Shown: in pieces, positions 33,108-44,944 of the stretch
How positions within the stretch are numbered: the first letter of the stretch is position 1
Layout of the letters: every line of letters begins with the position of its first letter
From: Adiantum capillus-veneris
Taxonomy: Eukaryota > Streptophyta > Polypodiopsida > Polypodiales > Pteridaceae
DNA: 64,000 nt
Assembly: GCA_014529385.2 (NCBI GenBank)
Contig: CM043950.1
Location: 70,180,935-70,244,934 of the forward strand
Reading direction: 5' to 3'
The notes under the pieces: model-generated
The model's input: the letters and a program-made list of their open reading frames with translations, nothing else
Databases searched by the model: none
Told to the model about the DNA's origin: nothing
Position numbers and translations under genes: made by a program

Positions 33108-34896
33108 TCAAAGGGAGGTACTAGAACCGAACTGCATGGCATCGAGGGAGATCACCAACAATGTCTGGAATCCTGGAAAGGACTCTTCGCCGGCCCACTC
33201 TGATACATGGGTCATGCGATACTTGAACTTCATAAAGGTCTGCAACGCTTGCTTCTTTGGGCCACGTCGAAAGCGACACAAAGTCTTCTTTGATGCTTCA
33301 ACTTCGTCTATGGTCATGCGTCTACCTTCGTCAAGAATCTTCGAGGATGAAAATTCCTGAAACCACTTCCAACAAAAAAACGTGAACATACCCATTCTAT
33401 GTAAACTGACTGGAAAAATTTTAGTCTTTAAAACAAACTGTGCATGCAATGCATATGAACAAAGTGACGGAGTGCCAAACCGTTCATCAAACACATGCAA
33501 ACAATGAGATCGAATCTTTTCTTTTTGATCTAAATCAACTAACTGTGGCAAACTATAATGGAAATGCGGATGCTTGATGCTCAATCCTTCTTGTGCTCTT
33601 TCCATGACTGTGTCATGCCAAGAAAGAGACATGGGACGTGCCTTCCTTGAATGCATACTTTTCATCTTTTCATGAGAAATCCGCATATATCCGTGCTCAA
33701 TCATGAGTGAATCGTGCTGAACGAACAAAATGTCAGGCCTATGAAAAGCGATCACATAAAGACGTTGACTAAAATACAGGAAACTATCACGAATGAAACA
33801 CTCGATCAATGCATGCTGACTAATCATGCGAACACATAGTACTTCCTGTGAGGGTTATTTGGACCTAGGCTCGAGAGCCAAGATCGGTTCTTCCTGATTG
33901 GTCAAATCTTCCCGTGGGGGTTCTTTGGACCTAGGCTCGAGAGCCAAGATCGGGGTGCTTCGTTATTGATCGTCTCTGCAATGAGGTTAGCTTCACTGAA
34001 GAAAGTATCAACTAGCACATCATCCTTGTGAACAATCACATCATCTTCATGCATATCATCATGCTTGTGAGAAATCACACCTTGATCATCATGCAAATCA
34101 TCATGCTTGTCCTTATCATGCAAATCTTCATGCTCATCAGTATCATGCAAAGCCTGTGTGTCTTGCTTTGGAGAAGAAGAGACTGAGAGAGTCTCCTTTG
34201 CTCGAATCTCTGCATCTGTGCCTGCACTTGAGAAAAGAGTCACAACATCTCTTTCATGTGTCGGTCGTTCGTTGCTTGTCTTGCTTTGTTCTCGCGATCA
34301 AATGCTACTTGTCTTTCTTTGTTTTCGTGATCAAATTTTGCTTCTCTTTCTTTGTTCTCGCGATCCAACTTTGCTTCTCATGCTTTGGCTTCCAAGCGTG
34401 CTTGCTCGTGCCCACGCTCTATGGATGCCATTCTTTCTTCGTATTCACGATCTATGGCTGCCCTTCTTTCTGCTTTTCTTGCTTTGCGGTCTAACTTCCT
34501 GTCCATCATCATCTTGTCGAAAGCCTCCATAGGAGTTAGTGCAATCCTTGTCATAGATGGAGAAGGGGGAGGGTCGGAAAAACCTCATGGTGGGGAAAAT
34601 TCTTCTTCGCCAACTCCATGCTCATCACCTTCATGCAAAGTATCCATTCCGCTTGGCGTGATGACCATCCACTGAAGTCTTTGGTTCTTAAGTTCAGGAG
34701 GAACTTGGGTTCTTGTGGGTCTTGGGTTCTTGAGGGTCTTGGGTTCTTGAGGGTCTTGAGATTCTGGAGTCTTGAGGTTCTTCTTTAGCTTGCAATTTGT
34801 GTTAGAGAAGGATCTTCTCTTCACCCAAGTTCTGCTCTTTTCCGTGGGCGCACCCCTTGGCGGCCTTGCGCTCACACCAAGGTTGCTTTTTCCCAC
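33108..34896 (-). pseudogene. Internal charged ORF of the non-autonomous element
   Basis: Reading 34896 to 33108, successive frames joined by frameshifts and stops encode: a Pro/Lys-rich start with repeated DPQEPKTLKNPR-type units; a long charged helix (34500-34260) rich in REAKFDRENKE-type heptads; a His/Asp repeat (HDDLHDKDKHDDLHDD and relatives); a twice-repeated LALEPRSKEP unit; and a last ~240-residue block (33827-33108) with FHRPDILFVQHDSLMIEHGY. None matches a family I know, and there is no Cys-His knuckle. It occupies the place of gag-pol, so it is either a captured host sequence or a gag-like protein of a type I do not know. The second copy at 38557-40075 retains the same order. Confidence 0.6.
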
Positions 34897-35126
34897 CTCA
34901 CGTCGATTGGCCGGCCGCTAAGTGCACGGTCCACTCTCAATGAGTGAAAAGAGAAACAAGGAGAGGCTCGACAAGCCCTTCTTTCTTGGGTTTCCTGTCA
35001 CTCTTCAAAAACACGATTAGGAATCGACATGCCCAAGAGGACTTCGGTTACGTGCGACCGCAACAAGCAAAAAAAATTATGTGGTTCTTATGGTTCTTTC
35101 CTTGAGTGATACAAAACACTGCCAAA

Positions 35127-35138
35127 GCTCTGATACCA
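35127..35138 (-). promoter_or_regulatory. Primer-binding site of the non-autonomous element
   Basis: The reverse complement reads TGGTATCAGAGC, one base from the LTR end. Confidence 0.85.
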
Positions 35139-35139
35139 A

Positions 35140-36357
35140 TGTAAGGTGCAACGAAAGTGAATGTTGAACTTTGCTCAAGATGAGTACTCCGAAGTGTGCT
35201 CAAGGTTCCTTTTACTTACGGAAGGGAGAGCCTTCCGTTCCTTTAGTGAGAGAGTGCAATGGACACAAACAAAGTGAATGACACTGTGAATGAAGATGCT
35301 CAGACTGAAAGATAGAGAGAGAAGAATACGACACCAGAATGTTGTCAAACCCTCCTCCGAAGGCCCCACTCTCTATGGCGAGAGCGGTCTACTATTAATT
35401 GCACAAATCTCTACAATGCTTGGACTTGCAGACGATGTCGACGACGATGAGGACGACGACAAGACGGGGCTGAAATCTGAAAATGCTAAGTGCTGAAATC
35501 TGCAAATCTTTATCTGCTGAATTTTAACTCTGTCGATGATGATGATGCAACAATGACGCGCTAAAAACACAGATGCTGAAATCTGTGTTTTTCAGGTTGA
35601 AACTGCAAACTTCGCAGGATCTGACCGTGCGACGAGGATCTGTTGCGGGAAGGTGAGATTTGCGAGGTTCGAGACTTCTACTACGATATCTAACTGCTGA
35701 AAACTGAAAACACTGATGCTTCTAACTGTTCCGTCGTGAAGGATCTGCAAAACGCTAGGTTGGTGTGCTGATCCAAAAACGCTAAGCTGAAAATGACTCC
35801 TATTGCAAAAACACTGTGAATCTATTGGTGCAAACCACTAACGCTAGTGCTGATCTATACCTTGCTGTCGTCAGGTTGATACAGATGTAAAAACGCTGGC
35901 TAATCTAGGTTCTTGATCCAAAAACGCTAACTCATCTACTATGATACAAAAACGCTAGAGAAACTTGGAGTCCTGCTGAGAAGTTGCCTGTAAACAAGCG
36001 CTCCTGCTGCCTCTTCTGCCGAAAAGTACTAGCGATGGGTTTCTTAAGTACTCGGCTAGTCAAATTGCCCTACCCATTTCCAGTCACTTAAAAATAATAA
36101 GTGAAAAATGTCAAAAATAAGGAAAACAAGTCTATGCATTGTAAAAATGCTCCTGATGGGTTCTGATGAAAATCTAATGATCATGATGTGTGCAACCAGA
36201 GGATATGCATCTAATCTAAATGTCTGAACATGCACAATCTATGAACAGACTCACAAAAGTGCCACATCACTTCCTATTCTAGGCTGGCAGGACTAAACTG
36301 AATCCTTGTCATGAAGTAGCTTGTCCACATACACAGGGTTAGATGTGTCACGTGACA
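35140..36357 (-). repeat. 5' LTR of the non-autonomous element
   Basis: 1218 bp, partner of 31866-33096 and of 40419-41623. Confidence 0.88.
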
Positions 36358-36455
36358 CTACCACATGTCGATTCTTCCTCCATCCGGCCAACCTCAAGCA
36401 ATCTAGCGTGCAACCTACGGCACTCAATGCACTCGGGGAAGGAGAAATAGGCTAG

Positions 36456-36459
<4 letters not shown>

Positions 36460-36507
<48 letters not shown>
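36460..36507 (+). repeat. (GA)n microsatellite at the Penelope-like junction
   Basis: About 24 units. The flank before it (36358-36459) is repeated at 41624-41721, again followed by (GA)n but there without the Penelope-like sequence. Confidence 0.9.
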
Positions 36508-36509
<2 letters not shown>

Positions 36510-38511
36510 CCCTTTAGAGTAGAAAGAAAGCCCCTTGAAGAAGTGAATGTCCAAAATAAAAGCTTCATGTGAGGAGATAAAGGGAGTGATCTTAATGTGT
36601 TCTTGGAGAGGATGCCCATATTCAAGGAGAAGATTTTTAAGGATAGAGGGGGGGCCATCCCAAACTCCAAAAGCATCATCTATGAACCTCTTGAAGTAGA
36701 GGAGAGAAGGAGAAGAGATAAGGTTCCCTCCTTCTTCTAAGGAACATAAAAAAAGACAAGCATACACCACCGCAAAGTTCGACCCCATTGCGGTGCCTTT
36801 CACTTGATGCCAAAACTTCCCTTGAAAGGAGATGTAATGGTGGTTGAGAATGAGAGAGGCTAAGGAAAGGATGAAGCTAACTTTTGGATAAGGAAAGCGA
36901 CCTTGGATAGAGTTTCTAAGTGCGTAGAGTCCATCTTGGATAGGAATGCTAGGGTAGAGTGACTCTACGTCAAAAGGTAAAGAGAGTAACGTGAGGAGAG
37001 AAAGTGATGGCGGCTATGTCTAAGATGAGAGAGTGGGAGTCCTGGAGGTGTTGTTTTTTGGCAAGGAGTATGGGAAAAAGTTGCACATGTAGCCACTTAG
37101 AGGCATTCTCCAAGGTATAACTCTTGTAGGAACAAATGGGGCGGCCTGGTTTATGGATTTTAGGCAAAAGGAAGAAGGGACAGGGTTTGGGAGAAGATTG
37201 AGAGGAGGAGAGGATATAGGATCTTTCTTTCGAAGGAAGGAGATGAAAGTGTGAAACAATGGAAAGAAGAGTGGATTGAACAAAAGGTAGTGGAGGTGAA
37301 GAGATAGGAGAGTAAGTGAGAGGGTTCAAGAGGTGGCGTAAGGCGTCTTTATTGTACCAAGATTGGGAGAGGATGATGGGGCCAAGGTTCTTATCGGCTG
37401 GCTTGATTATAATTTTACGATCATTCTTAAGAGAGGAAACAGCTCTTAGTAAGAGGGGCTTAGTGAAAAAAGGTGGAGAATGGCTAAGGAGAGGTTTTAA
37501 AAGAGAGAGAGCATCATTAAAAAAAAGTCGTAGGGTGGTGGAGTGAGAAGGCGGGTTCCAAGAGGGATTGGGGATAGAAAAAGGAGGGGGAAGGAGTGCA
37601 TTCTTATTGGAAGCGGAAGAAGAGAGAGGGAGTGAATCTTTAAAAAAGATTTTGAGTTGTAAGCTTCTCTCAAGATTGGCATAAGCCTCGAGGATAGAAG
37701 AGGAAGGTGGAGGAGGGGAGAGGGGGATGTAGTTGAGTCCAAGACCCAAAATTTTGGGCTCTGCGGAGGAGAGGGGGCGATTTGCCAAGTTGTGAAAGGA
37801 GAAGTTGGTTATTTTATTTTCAAGAGAGAAGATTGTTTGCTTACTTAAGGCCAAGATTTTGTAGAGAAGAGGGTTGGTGAGGGGAAGCCAATATTTAAGC
37901 CTTTTTCTAGCATCGTGGTAAGAGAGAGAAAGAAAGGAGGAGTTACATGGAGGAGGAGTCCAAAGGTTTGGGAAGAGAGGGGTACGGGAGAAGAGCAAGT
38001 GGACCCAAGATGAAGGGTGCTCTTCCCCTATTTCGTCCTCCTCCTGCATTTCAAGTTTTTTAAACCTCTATGATTTTTGGGGAGGCTATTCTTGGAATGG
38101 GGATGGTGTGGGTGGGTGGAAAGGGGTGGAAGAATTACAAGTGTTAAGAGGATAATTGGGTGTTTTCAAGAGGGGAGGCACAAAGGTGGGGTTGGGAGAG
38201 GGGGAAGGAAAAAGGTGGTTCTTGGGGGAAGGGGTAGGAGGAAGTTTACAAGGGGTGGAAGAGAGGATCCCCGAGGAGAAAGATTTGGGTTTTTTGAAAG
38301 GTTGATGCAAGACCACCTCATGAGAGGCTCTAGCCAAAGGGAGAGGTTTTTTATTGTGGTTTACACGATGCGAGGCTTTAAGATGCGGCGGCCTCTTTGG
38401 GGGAGGTGAGAGAAGGTTCTTCATTTGTGCGGTGACCTCATGGTGCACTAATTCTCCTAGTACTTTGGCTCTCTCTCCCTCTTTCTCACCTCTCGCATTT
38501 TCTTTTGGCAA
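36508..38511 (-). pseudogene. Penelope-like element reverse transcriptase, 3'-truncated
   Basis: On the minus strand from 38511: a Pro/Lys-rich N-terminus, two in-frame stops near 38086 and 38065, then a frame to 36970 with IIIKPADKNLGPIIL, FLLPKIHKPGRPICS and ENASKWLHVQLFPIL. A one-base insertion in a T-run at ~36970 shifts the frame. RT continues as FDVESLYPSIPIQDGL (first catalytic Asp), KGTAMGSNFAVVYACLFL, YFKRFIDDAFGVW (catalytic Asp pair, codons 36675-36680) and FILDIHF. This order is that of Penelope-like RTs (K-x-DK block, IHKPG, DVxSLYxxIP, GTAMG, F/Y-IDD), distinct from LTR and LINE RTs. The frame then runs into the GA microsatellite, so the C-terminal end and any GIY-YIG nuclease are missing. 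Confidence 0.85.
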
Positions 38512-38556
38512 AGGTGTTGAGTCGCTCGCTTAGAGTTTAATTAGCCACTTAGGCTT

Positions 38557-40075
38557 TCAACTAAGCTTCTTTGGGCCACGTCGAAAGCGACACAAAGTCT
38601 TTTTTGATGCTTCAACTTTGTCTATGGTCATGCGTCTACCTTCGTCAAGAATCTTCGAGGATGAAAATTCCTGAAACCAATTCCAATAGAAAAACATGAA
38701 CATACCCATTCTATGTAAAGTGACTGGAAAAATTTTAGTCTTTAAAACAAATTGTGCATGCAATGCATATGAACAAAGTGACGGAGTGCCAAACCGTTCA
38801 TCAAACACATGCAAACAATGAGATTGAATCTTTTCTTTCTGATCTAAATCAACTAACTGTGGCAAATTATAATGGAAATGCCGATGCTTGATGCTCAATC
38901 CTTCTTGTGCTCTTTCCATTACTGTGTCATGCCAAGAAAGAGACATGGGACGTGACTTCCTTGAATGCATACTTTTCATCTTTTCATGAGAAATCCGCAT
39001 ATATCCGTGCTCAATCATGAGTGAATCGTGCTCAACGAACAATATGTCAGGCCTATGAAAAGGGATTACTAAAATACAGGAAACTATCACGAATGAAATA
39101 CTCGATCAATGCATGCTGACTAATCATGCGAACACATAGTTCTTCCTGTGAGGGTTCTTTGGACCTACGCTCGAGAGCCAAGATCGGTTCTTCCTGATTG
39201 GTCAAATCTTCCCGTGGGGGTTCTTTGGACCTAGGCTCGAGAGCCAAGATCGGTGCTTCGTGATTGATCGTCTCTGCAATGAGGTTAGCTTCACTAGAGA
39301 AAGTATCAACTAACACATCATCCTTGTGAACAATCACATCATCTTCATGAATATCATCATGCTTGTGAGAAATCACATCTTGATCGTCATGCAAATCATC
39401 ATGCTTGTCCTTATCATGCAAATGTCATGCTCATCAATATCATGCAAAACCTGTGTGTCTTGCTTTGGAGAAGAAGAGACTGAGAGAGTCTCCTTTGCTC
39501 GAATCTCTGCATCTGTGCCTGCACTTGAGAAAAGAGTCACAACATCTCTTTCATGTGTCGGTCGTTCATTGCTTGTCTTGCTTTGTTCTCGCGATCAAAT
39601 GCTGCTTGTCTTTCTTTGTTTTCGCGATCAAATTTTGCTTCTCTTTCTTTGTTCTCGCAATCCAACTTTGCTTCTCGTGCTTTGGCTTCCAAGCGTGCTT
39701 GCTCGTGCTCACGCTCTATGGCTGCCATTCTTTCTTCGTATTCACGATCTATGGCTGTCCTTCTTTCTGCTTTTCTTGCTTTGCGGTCTAACTCCCTGTC
39801 CATCATCATCTTGTCGAAAGCCTCCATAGGAGTTAGTGCAATCCTTGTCGTAGATGGGGAAGAGGGAGGGTCGGAAAAACCTCATGGTGGGGAAAATTCT
39901 TCTTCGCCAACTCCATGCTCATCACCTTCATGCAAAGTATCCATTCCGCTTCGCGTGATGACCATCCACTGAAGTCTTGGGTTCTTAAGTTCATGAGGAA
40001 CTTGGGTTCTTGTGGGTCTTGGGTTCTTGAGGGTCTTGAGCTTCTGGAGTCTTGAGGTTCTTCTTTAGCTTGCAA
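38557..40075 (-). pseudogene. Charged ORF, second copy
   Basis: The coiled-coil portion is clean here (39827-39537, 96 residues, with REHEQARLEAKAREAK and repeated DRENKE units). The His/Asp repeat and LALEPRSKEP units are at 39421-39053, and the FHRPDILFVEHDSLMIEHGY block at 39090-38557. Frame changes between the parts mean it is not translatable as one protein. No family recognised. Confidence 0.55.
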
Positions 40076-40418
40076 TTTGTGTTAGAGAAGGATCTTCTCT
40101 TCACCCAAGTTCTGCTCTTTTCCGTGGGCGCATCCCTTGGCGGCCTTGCGCTCACACCAAGGTTGCTTTTTCCCCCCTCACGTCGATTGGCCGGCCGCTA
40201 AGTGCACGGTCCGCTCTCAATGAGTGAAAAGAGAAACAAGGAGAGGCTCGACAAGCCCTTCTTTCTTGGATTTACTGTCACTCTTCAAAAACACGATTAG
40301 GAATCGACACGCCCAAGAGGACTGGGTTACGAGCGACCGCAACAAGCAGAAAAAATTATGTGGTTCTTGTGGTTCTTTCCTTGAGTGATACAAAACACTG
40401 CCAAAGCTCTGATACTAA

Positions 40419-41623
40419 TGTAAGGTGCAACGGAAGTGAATGTTGAACTTTGGTCAAGATGAGTGCTCCGAACTATGCTCAAGGTTCCTTTTACTTACGG
40501 AAGGGAGAGCCTTCCGTTCCTTTAGTGAGAGAGTGCAATGGACACAAACAAAGTGAACAACAATGTGAATGAAGATGCTGAGACTGAGAGATAGAGAGAG
40601 AGGAATACGACACTAGAATGTTGTCAAAACCTCCTCCGAAGGCCCCACTCTCTATGGTGAGAACGGTTTACTATTGATTGCACAAATCTCTACAATGCTT
40701 GGACTTGCCGAGGATGTCGACGACGATGAGGACGACGACGAGACGGGGCTAAAATCTGAAAATGCTAAGTGCTGAAATCTGCACATCTTTATCTGCTGAA
40801 TTTTAACTCTGTCGATGCAACAACGACGCGCTAAAAACGCAGATGCTGAAATCTGTGTTTTTCGGGCTGAAACTGCGAACTTCGCAAGATCTGACCGTGC
40901 AACGAGGATCTGCTGCGGAAAGGTGAGATCTGCGAGATTCGAGACTTCTACTACGATATCTAATTGCTGAAAACTGAAAACACTGATGCTTTTAACTATT
41001 CCGTCGCGAAGGATCTGCAAAACGCTAGGTTGGTGTGCTGATCCAAAAACGCTAAGCTGAAAATGACTCCTGCTGCAAAAACACTGTGAATCTGTTGGTG
41101 CAAACCATTAACGCTAGTACTAATCTATACCTTGTTGTCACCAGGTTGATACAGATGCAAAAACGCTAGCTAATCTAGGTTCTTGATCCAAAAACACTAA
41201 CTCATCTACTATGATACAAAAACGCTAGAGAAACTTGGAGTCCTGCTGAGAAGTTGCCTGTGAACAAGCGCTCCTGCTGGCTCTTCTACCAAAAAGTACA
41301 GCGTTAGGTTTCTTAAGTACTTGGCTAGTCAAATTACCCTAACCAATTTCCAACAAGTCACTTAGAATAATAAGTGAAAAATGTCAAAAATAAGAAAAAT
41401 AGGTCTATGCATTGTAAAAATGCTCCTGATGGGTTCTGATGAAAATCTGATGATCATGATGTGTGCAACCAAAGGATATGCATCTAATCTAAGAGACTGG
41501 ACATGCACGATCTATGAACACTCACAAAAGTGCCAGATCCTATTCTGGACTGACAAGACTGAACTGAATCCTTGTCATGAAGTAGCTTGTCCACAAACAC
41601 AGAGTTAGATGTGTCACGTGACA
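40419..41623 (-). repeat. 5' LTR of second non-autonomous copy
   Basis: 1205 bp. The adjoining primer site (40406-40417) reads TAGTATCAGAGC on the minus strand, one base off the standard. Confidence 0.85.
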
Positions 41624-42934
41624 CCACATGTCGATTCTTCCTCCATCCGGCCAACCTCAAGCAGTGTAGCATGCAACCTACGGCACTCAACACGCTCGGG
41701 GAAGGAGAAATAGGCTACGGAAGAGAGAGAGAGAGAGAGAGGCAACCGCCGGCAATACTAGTATGTCCCAAGGAAGAATGAGATATATGCCATTGTTAGG
41801 TTGTACTTAGTAGACTTGGTTCCCAGAGACGATAATAAAGAAAGCAGATTCATAAAGATTAAGCCCAAAGTTTGAGATGGCAGACTCTACACTACTGTTT
41901 GAGAATTGAAAACATAAAAAACTCCATTTCTCAAAAAAAGTATCCCAAGATGGAATGTGAGCCTAAGCTCCCCGACGAAAATGAATGCTAAAACTCTTCA
42001 CTAAAGAATATTCGTTCTTGACAGACCTGAAGAACTTCAAAAAGCTTGGATTTTCTGGTGTAATTGCACCATATATCTGACTTGCAATTGGAGTGTTGAG
42101 CAAGTTCTCAAACATACATAGAGAATCTCATTGGAAGAAGGTATGTGTTCAAAGGTACAAGGGTGTTCAATAAGTTCTCGACAAATCTAGAGAATCTCAT
42201 TGGAAGGCAAGTATGTGTTTTAGGATACATCAAGGGTACAATGACTGGAACAAGGCACTTCCGTCTTGAGAAGTTGAGTAGTTTGATTCAAGGGAATTTT
42301 TACATGTTTAGGTGTTCCACTGAGGACGACATTCTATGAGCACCACCAAGACAATATATACTTCTGGTACAACTAGAAAAAAGAATTGACTAAATTGAGG
42401 GGAAGAGGGGGGAGGGGGGGGGGGCCCAAGAAGTGCTAAGTGCAACTTCAAAAGAGTAGCCGAATTACAAAGAGAAAGGAGTGTGAAGTATAGCCCAACA
42501 CACAATAAACTTTACTCTTCACTCTTGGTATCTCTGTCAATAAACAATCCCTCTCAGTATCTCTCTTCACTCTTGTTCTCTCTCTCAACGAACAATCCCT
42601 CCCAAGTGAGTACTACTCAAGCTACCTTCAGCAAGGTGCCTATTTCAAGAAAAACACAAACACCCTAAACATATGAATGCCTATTGGAAGGGGGCATCAG
42701 AGTATACTACAAGCAACCACAACAGGAAAACCTATGACAAGCCATGGCCCTTGTGCTGCAAGTTCTTCCAAAACAAGAGTAAAGCAGTGAAATAGTACAT
42801 TGCATGTATCTCCTCTCTATCACAAGTAACATACCTCTCAAGTACACGAACATCTGCTTTGAGAACAAGAATGGCCATCATTTAAAATCAATGGCTTCAC
42901 AATACAGCTTGGAGCAGCCAATCAGGCTGCAGTA
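41624..42934. other. Duplicated flank and 3' intergenic DNA of ARL5
   Basis: 41624-41742 repeats 36358-36480 including the GA tract. Beyond this lies AT-rich DNA with a tandem duplication of GAGAATCTCATTGGAAG (~42121 and ~42192). No gene was recognised; the final few hundred bases should hold the ARL5 3' UTR. Confidence 0.5.
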
Positions 42935-44589
42935 TCAACTTCCCCCTTTTTGCCCAGAGACATGTTGTGCGACCCACCCTAAACCATCATAAAGGCCCTC
43001 TCCAGTCAAAGCACAGCAAGCTTGAATGTGCCAATCATGGTTTTTGATGCTGTGGAGAGAGAGGGCATCACTGATCTCTGCCGCTGTCATTGCGCCTTTC
43101 AAATCCTGTTTGTTGGCAAAGACAAGTACAACCGCTTGCTGAAGCTCATCATGCTGCAACAACCGGAAAAGCTCGTCTTTCACAAGAGCAATCCTTGCTC
43201 TATCTGTACTGTCTACTACAAGGAGAACTGCATGCGTGCCCCTGTAGTATGTTGCCCAGGATGGCCGCAAACTATCTTGACCACCTAAATCCCAAACCTG
43301 TAGAAAAGACAGCTTAGCATCCTCAGAACTAAAAACAAATAGCACACCAATGGCCAACCATGCAATCATCACAACTGTAAGGTGTTGCATTACCTAATTT
43401 CACAACTAAAAGCCCAAATTCACCTTTAAAGGAAAAGTGCAAGGTATAGACTCATCATAGACATCCACAAGACAATATGACCATCAGCTCCATCATGTAT
43501 AGTATTGACTAAATAAGACATCCCCACTAGAGTCGTCAGAGCCAGATAATGGGTGTAGAAGTAGGTACCAATCTGTGTTGTCACACACACAAGAGCATAT
43601 ATGGATCCTACAAACAAATATATTTACGCTCCTAAAGATAGCTTTACTAAGCATAGGCAATGCTTCAACTCCCACATAGAAGACCTCCCAATAAAACCAA
43701 TTTTTCAGGCTTTAACTGCAGAAGTGCTCAATCCGACAACTTCCTTAAAGGATGAACACCCGAGACGACATAACTATACATAGCTGAATCTCCAGACCGC
43801 CCAATGTAACTTTCCTTCTCATATCTAAAGAAGCAGTAAACAAGACATGTAAAGTGTATGTTGTTGCAAGCACGGCCAAACTAGCTACAATAGTAGATTG
43901 CGTACCAAACATCAAATCACAAATGAGCACAGCAAGAAAAAAAGCTTCTATTCATAAGATAAAGCACTGTCGATTATGCACTCACTAAAACAAGAAGACA
44001 AACTCTGATTAAAATGTAAGCAAAACATGCTTTGAAAAACAGAATCAAGCATAGCTTTTGGTGCATTGATCTCAGAACAACAAACCTCATTCCTCGTCCA
44101 AAATCCTCATAACAGAACTAAAGCAGATAAAGGCAGGAAACGATAAAAACACTGTGGAACGAATCAAAAGTGATAAGTAAGAAGTGGATGCAATTCTAGA
44201 TGATGTGTAATTTCTGTGTGGGTGTATGTGTGCGAGGCGCTCGTGCACATGCAAGCACATCACCAAAGAATTGTGCAACTAATCAAAACTAAGAACCAGC
44301 ACTCCAAAGTGTGTTCCATTCTGAGATGTGTGTGCACCTTCTCCACTTCACATGCAAGAACACACAAGTAGACAGGGTAAAGGAGGGTGTTCCATACCTC
44401 GAATCTGATGTTTTTAAAAATAACCTCCTCCACGTTGCTCCCGATGGTGGGCTGCGTGACCACCACATCCCCGAGATGAAGCTTATAAAGAGTGGTAGTC
44501 TTGCCCGCATTATCCAAGCCCACGACAACAATTTTGTACTCTTTTGCAGGGAAAAGGGTGAACCAGAGGCGCGAAAAGAGACCCCCCAT
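42935..44589 (-). CDS. ARL5: ARL5/ARFC1-type ARF-like small GTPase (two exons)
   Basis: Join, minus strand: 44589-44398 (64 codons) and 43297-42935 (120 codons plus stop), 184 residues, the usual ARL5 length. Splice sites are GAG|GTATGG and CTACAG|GTT. Features: MGG start (Gly2 myristoylation in the family), P-loop GLDNAGKT (24-31), switch I TIGSN, VWDLGGQ (65-71, DxxGGQ), base-binding NKQD, and ALTGEG. The tail [20 protein letters not shown] is diagnostic of ARL5 rather than ARF1 or SAR1. ARL5 proteins act at the trans-Golgi in vesicle tethering; the plant member is called ARFC1 in Arabidopsis. All nucleotide-binding motifs are intact and the frame is clean, unlike everything around it, so it is very probably functional. 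No ATG alternative in frame upstream was noted. Confidence 0.95.
43298..44397 (-). other. ARL5 intron
   Basis: 1100 bp, GT-AG, placed between RFE and VWDLGGQ (phase 0). No element or RNA gene recognised inside. Confidence 0.92.
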
Positions 44590-44897
44590 AGCCTCTATTC
44601 AGTTGCGCTTGAGGAGGAAGAAGATCAAATAGCCTGAGGCTGTGCCCTTTTCCCGCACGAGAGTTGAAAATCACAAAAAAAGCTTCACTAGCACGAAATT
44701 TGACTATGGTGTGCTTCGTTTTGCCTTACTTCTGCGAGGCGATCTGCTTGTTCGCCGTTTAGGGTTCCCTCTCTTCGTTGTCTGCGGGTGCACGATAAGA
44801 GATTTATCTTTTACCTTCTTCATAGGAAGTAGTCAACTTTTATATACACAGAGACTAGAGAGAGAAACACTCGGCCAAAGGGGTAAATCTTAAATCT

Positions 44898-44944
<47 letters not shown>

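Larger units (their letters stand above)
31866..36357 (-). mobile_element. Non-autonomous LTR retrotransposon with unrecognised ORF
   Basis: In minus-strand sense: 5' LTR 36357-35140, primer site 35138-35127, internal 2.04 kb, PPT 33113-33097, 3' LTR 33096-31866. The LTRs are ~1.22 kb, starting TGTCACGTGACA and ending CACCTTACA. The flanks are ctatc (31861-31865) and ctacc (36358-36362), a target duplication with one change. The interior has no gag, protease, RT or integrase motif, so mobilisation must have been in trans. Confidence 0.85.
38555..41623 (-). mobile_element. Second, truncated copy of the non-autonomous LTR element
   Basis: Homologous to 33251-36357, with 3' LTR and first ~150 bp of internal sequence missing. 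Interior ORF fragments at 38557-39090, 39053-39421, 39537-39827 and 39833-40075 match the first copy. The right flank beyond the LTR (41624-41721) matches 36358-36459 and the GA tract follows in both, so the two copies arose by segmental duplication, not by separate insertions. Confidence 0.82.

Noticed and set aside
36452-36803. Ser/Leu-repeat protein
   Set aside because: The low-complexity tail is translated GA microsatellite.
38077-38409. Plus-strand 110-aa ORF
   Set aside because: Antisense shadow of the Penelope-like N-terminal region.
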